A stretch of 22,132 nucleotides of DNA from Synergistaceae bacterium (GTDB taxonomy: Bacteria; Synergistota; Synergistia; Synergistales; Aminobacteriaceae), in contig WRKN01000013.1 in NCBI GenBank assembly GCA_009778055.1, forward strand, positions 1 through 22,132, read 5' to 3'. This document shows positions 21,966 through 22,132 of the stretch, in pieces (position 1 is the first letter of the stretch; each line of letters begins with the position of its first letter). The position numbers were made by a program, and so were the translations under genes. Under the pieces are notes generated by a model, which had not been told where the DNA came from, did no database searches, and saw only the letters and a program-made list of their open reading frames with translations.

Positions 21966-22132
21966 TGTGAGGGCGGCAATTTGGGTCTACGCTACAATAG
22001 CGTACAGAAAGTTAAGGTAGTCTCTAAAAGAGGGAGGATACCTTAGGAATGTCTGTATCTACGCAAAACTTTAGGTCCAATCGTCGTAAATACGACGAGG
22101 AATTCAAAAAGAACGCTGTAAAACTGAGCTAC
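21966..22132 (+). mobile_element. Probable left end of an IS3-family insertion sequence (partial)
   Basis: The orfA-like start at 22049 implies an insertion sequence entering from the right edge. IS3 elements usually begin TG and have 50-100 nt before orfA. The TGTGAGGGCGGCAATTTGGG stretch starting at 21966 fits as the left terminal repeat, but the right end lies outside the window, so the boundary is a guess. A perfect 7-bp inverted repeat with a 3-nt loop (TACGCTA/TAGCGTA, 21988-22004) lies between that end and orfA. Confidence 0.5.
22049..22132 (+). CDS. IS3-family transposase OrfA, N-terminus only (cut by the window edge)
   Basis: Twenty-eight codons run open from ATG at 22049 to the window end. 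The segment RRKYDEEFKKNAVKLSY matches the start of the helix-turn-helix OrfA protein of IS3-type transposases, which typically begins with a basic residue, a tyrosine and then EEFK..AV. AGGGAGG lies at 22031-22037, with a second AGG directly before the ATG. The call rests on a short motif, so the exact IS group cannot be named. The gene is transcribed away from rpsL. Confidence 0.7.
   Translation, partial: MSVSTQNFRSNRRKYDEEFKKNAVKLSY

Overview
The window is almost entirely one long minus-strand block of core translation genes from a bacterium. It joins what are separate str, S10, spc and alpha operons in E. coli: rpsL-rpsG-fusA-tuf-rpsJ-rplC-rplD-rplW-rplB-rpsS-rplV-rpsC-rplP-rpmC-rpsQ-rplN-rplX-rplE-rpsN-rpsH-rplF-rplR-rpsE-rpmD-rplO-secY-adk-map-(KOW protein)-infA-rpmJ-rpsM-rpsK-rpoA-rplQ-ecfA. 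That is 36 genes over about 20.7 kb, with spacers mostly under 35 nt and many stop/start overlaps. Features that point to a Synergistota-like or Firmicutes-related anaerobe rather than a proteobacterium are: a 61-aa four-cysteine S14, zinc-type L36, L24 and adenylate kinase, a KOW-domain gene between map and infA, and an ECF-transporter ATPase after rplQ. The EF-Tu sequence looks Synergistota-like to me, but that is recall and I ran no comparison.

Left end (1-1062, plus strand): a two-gene cassette converges on the ribosomal block. It has a small acidic protein of unknown family followed by a zeta-toxin-like P-loop kinase. It is mostly AT-rich compared with its surroundings and lies where ecfT, truA, rplM and rpsI are found in many Gram-positive relatives, so it looks acquired. 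This is the best candidate for something not fully described.

Middle (1089-21775, minus strand): the translation block. Its products build both ribosomal subunits and supply elongation factors G and Tu, initiation factor 1, the RNA polymerase alpha subunit, the SecY channel, adenylate kinase and methionine aminopeptidase. It ends in a fused double-ATPase for an ECF vitamin/metal transporter. rpsD (S4), usually between rpsK and rpoA, is absent; a 109-nt spacer with three small hairpins is there instead.

Right end (21776-22132): a strong sigma70-type promoter with an extended -10 faces into the block. About 38 bp upstream of its -35 box is the probable left end of an IS3-family element, whose orfA is cut off by the window edge. 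No rRNA, tRNA or CRISPR array was recognised. The ribosomal genes themselves are conventional; the interest lies at the two edges and in a few junctions.
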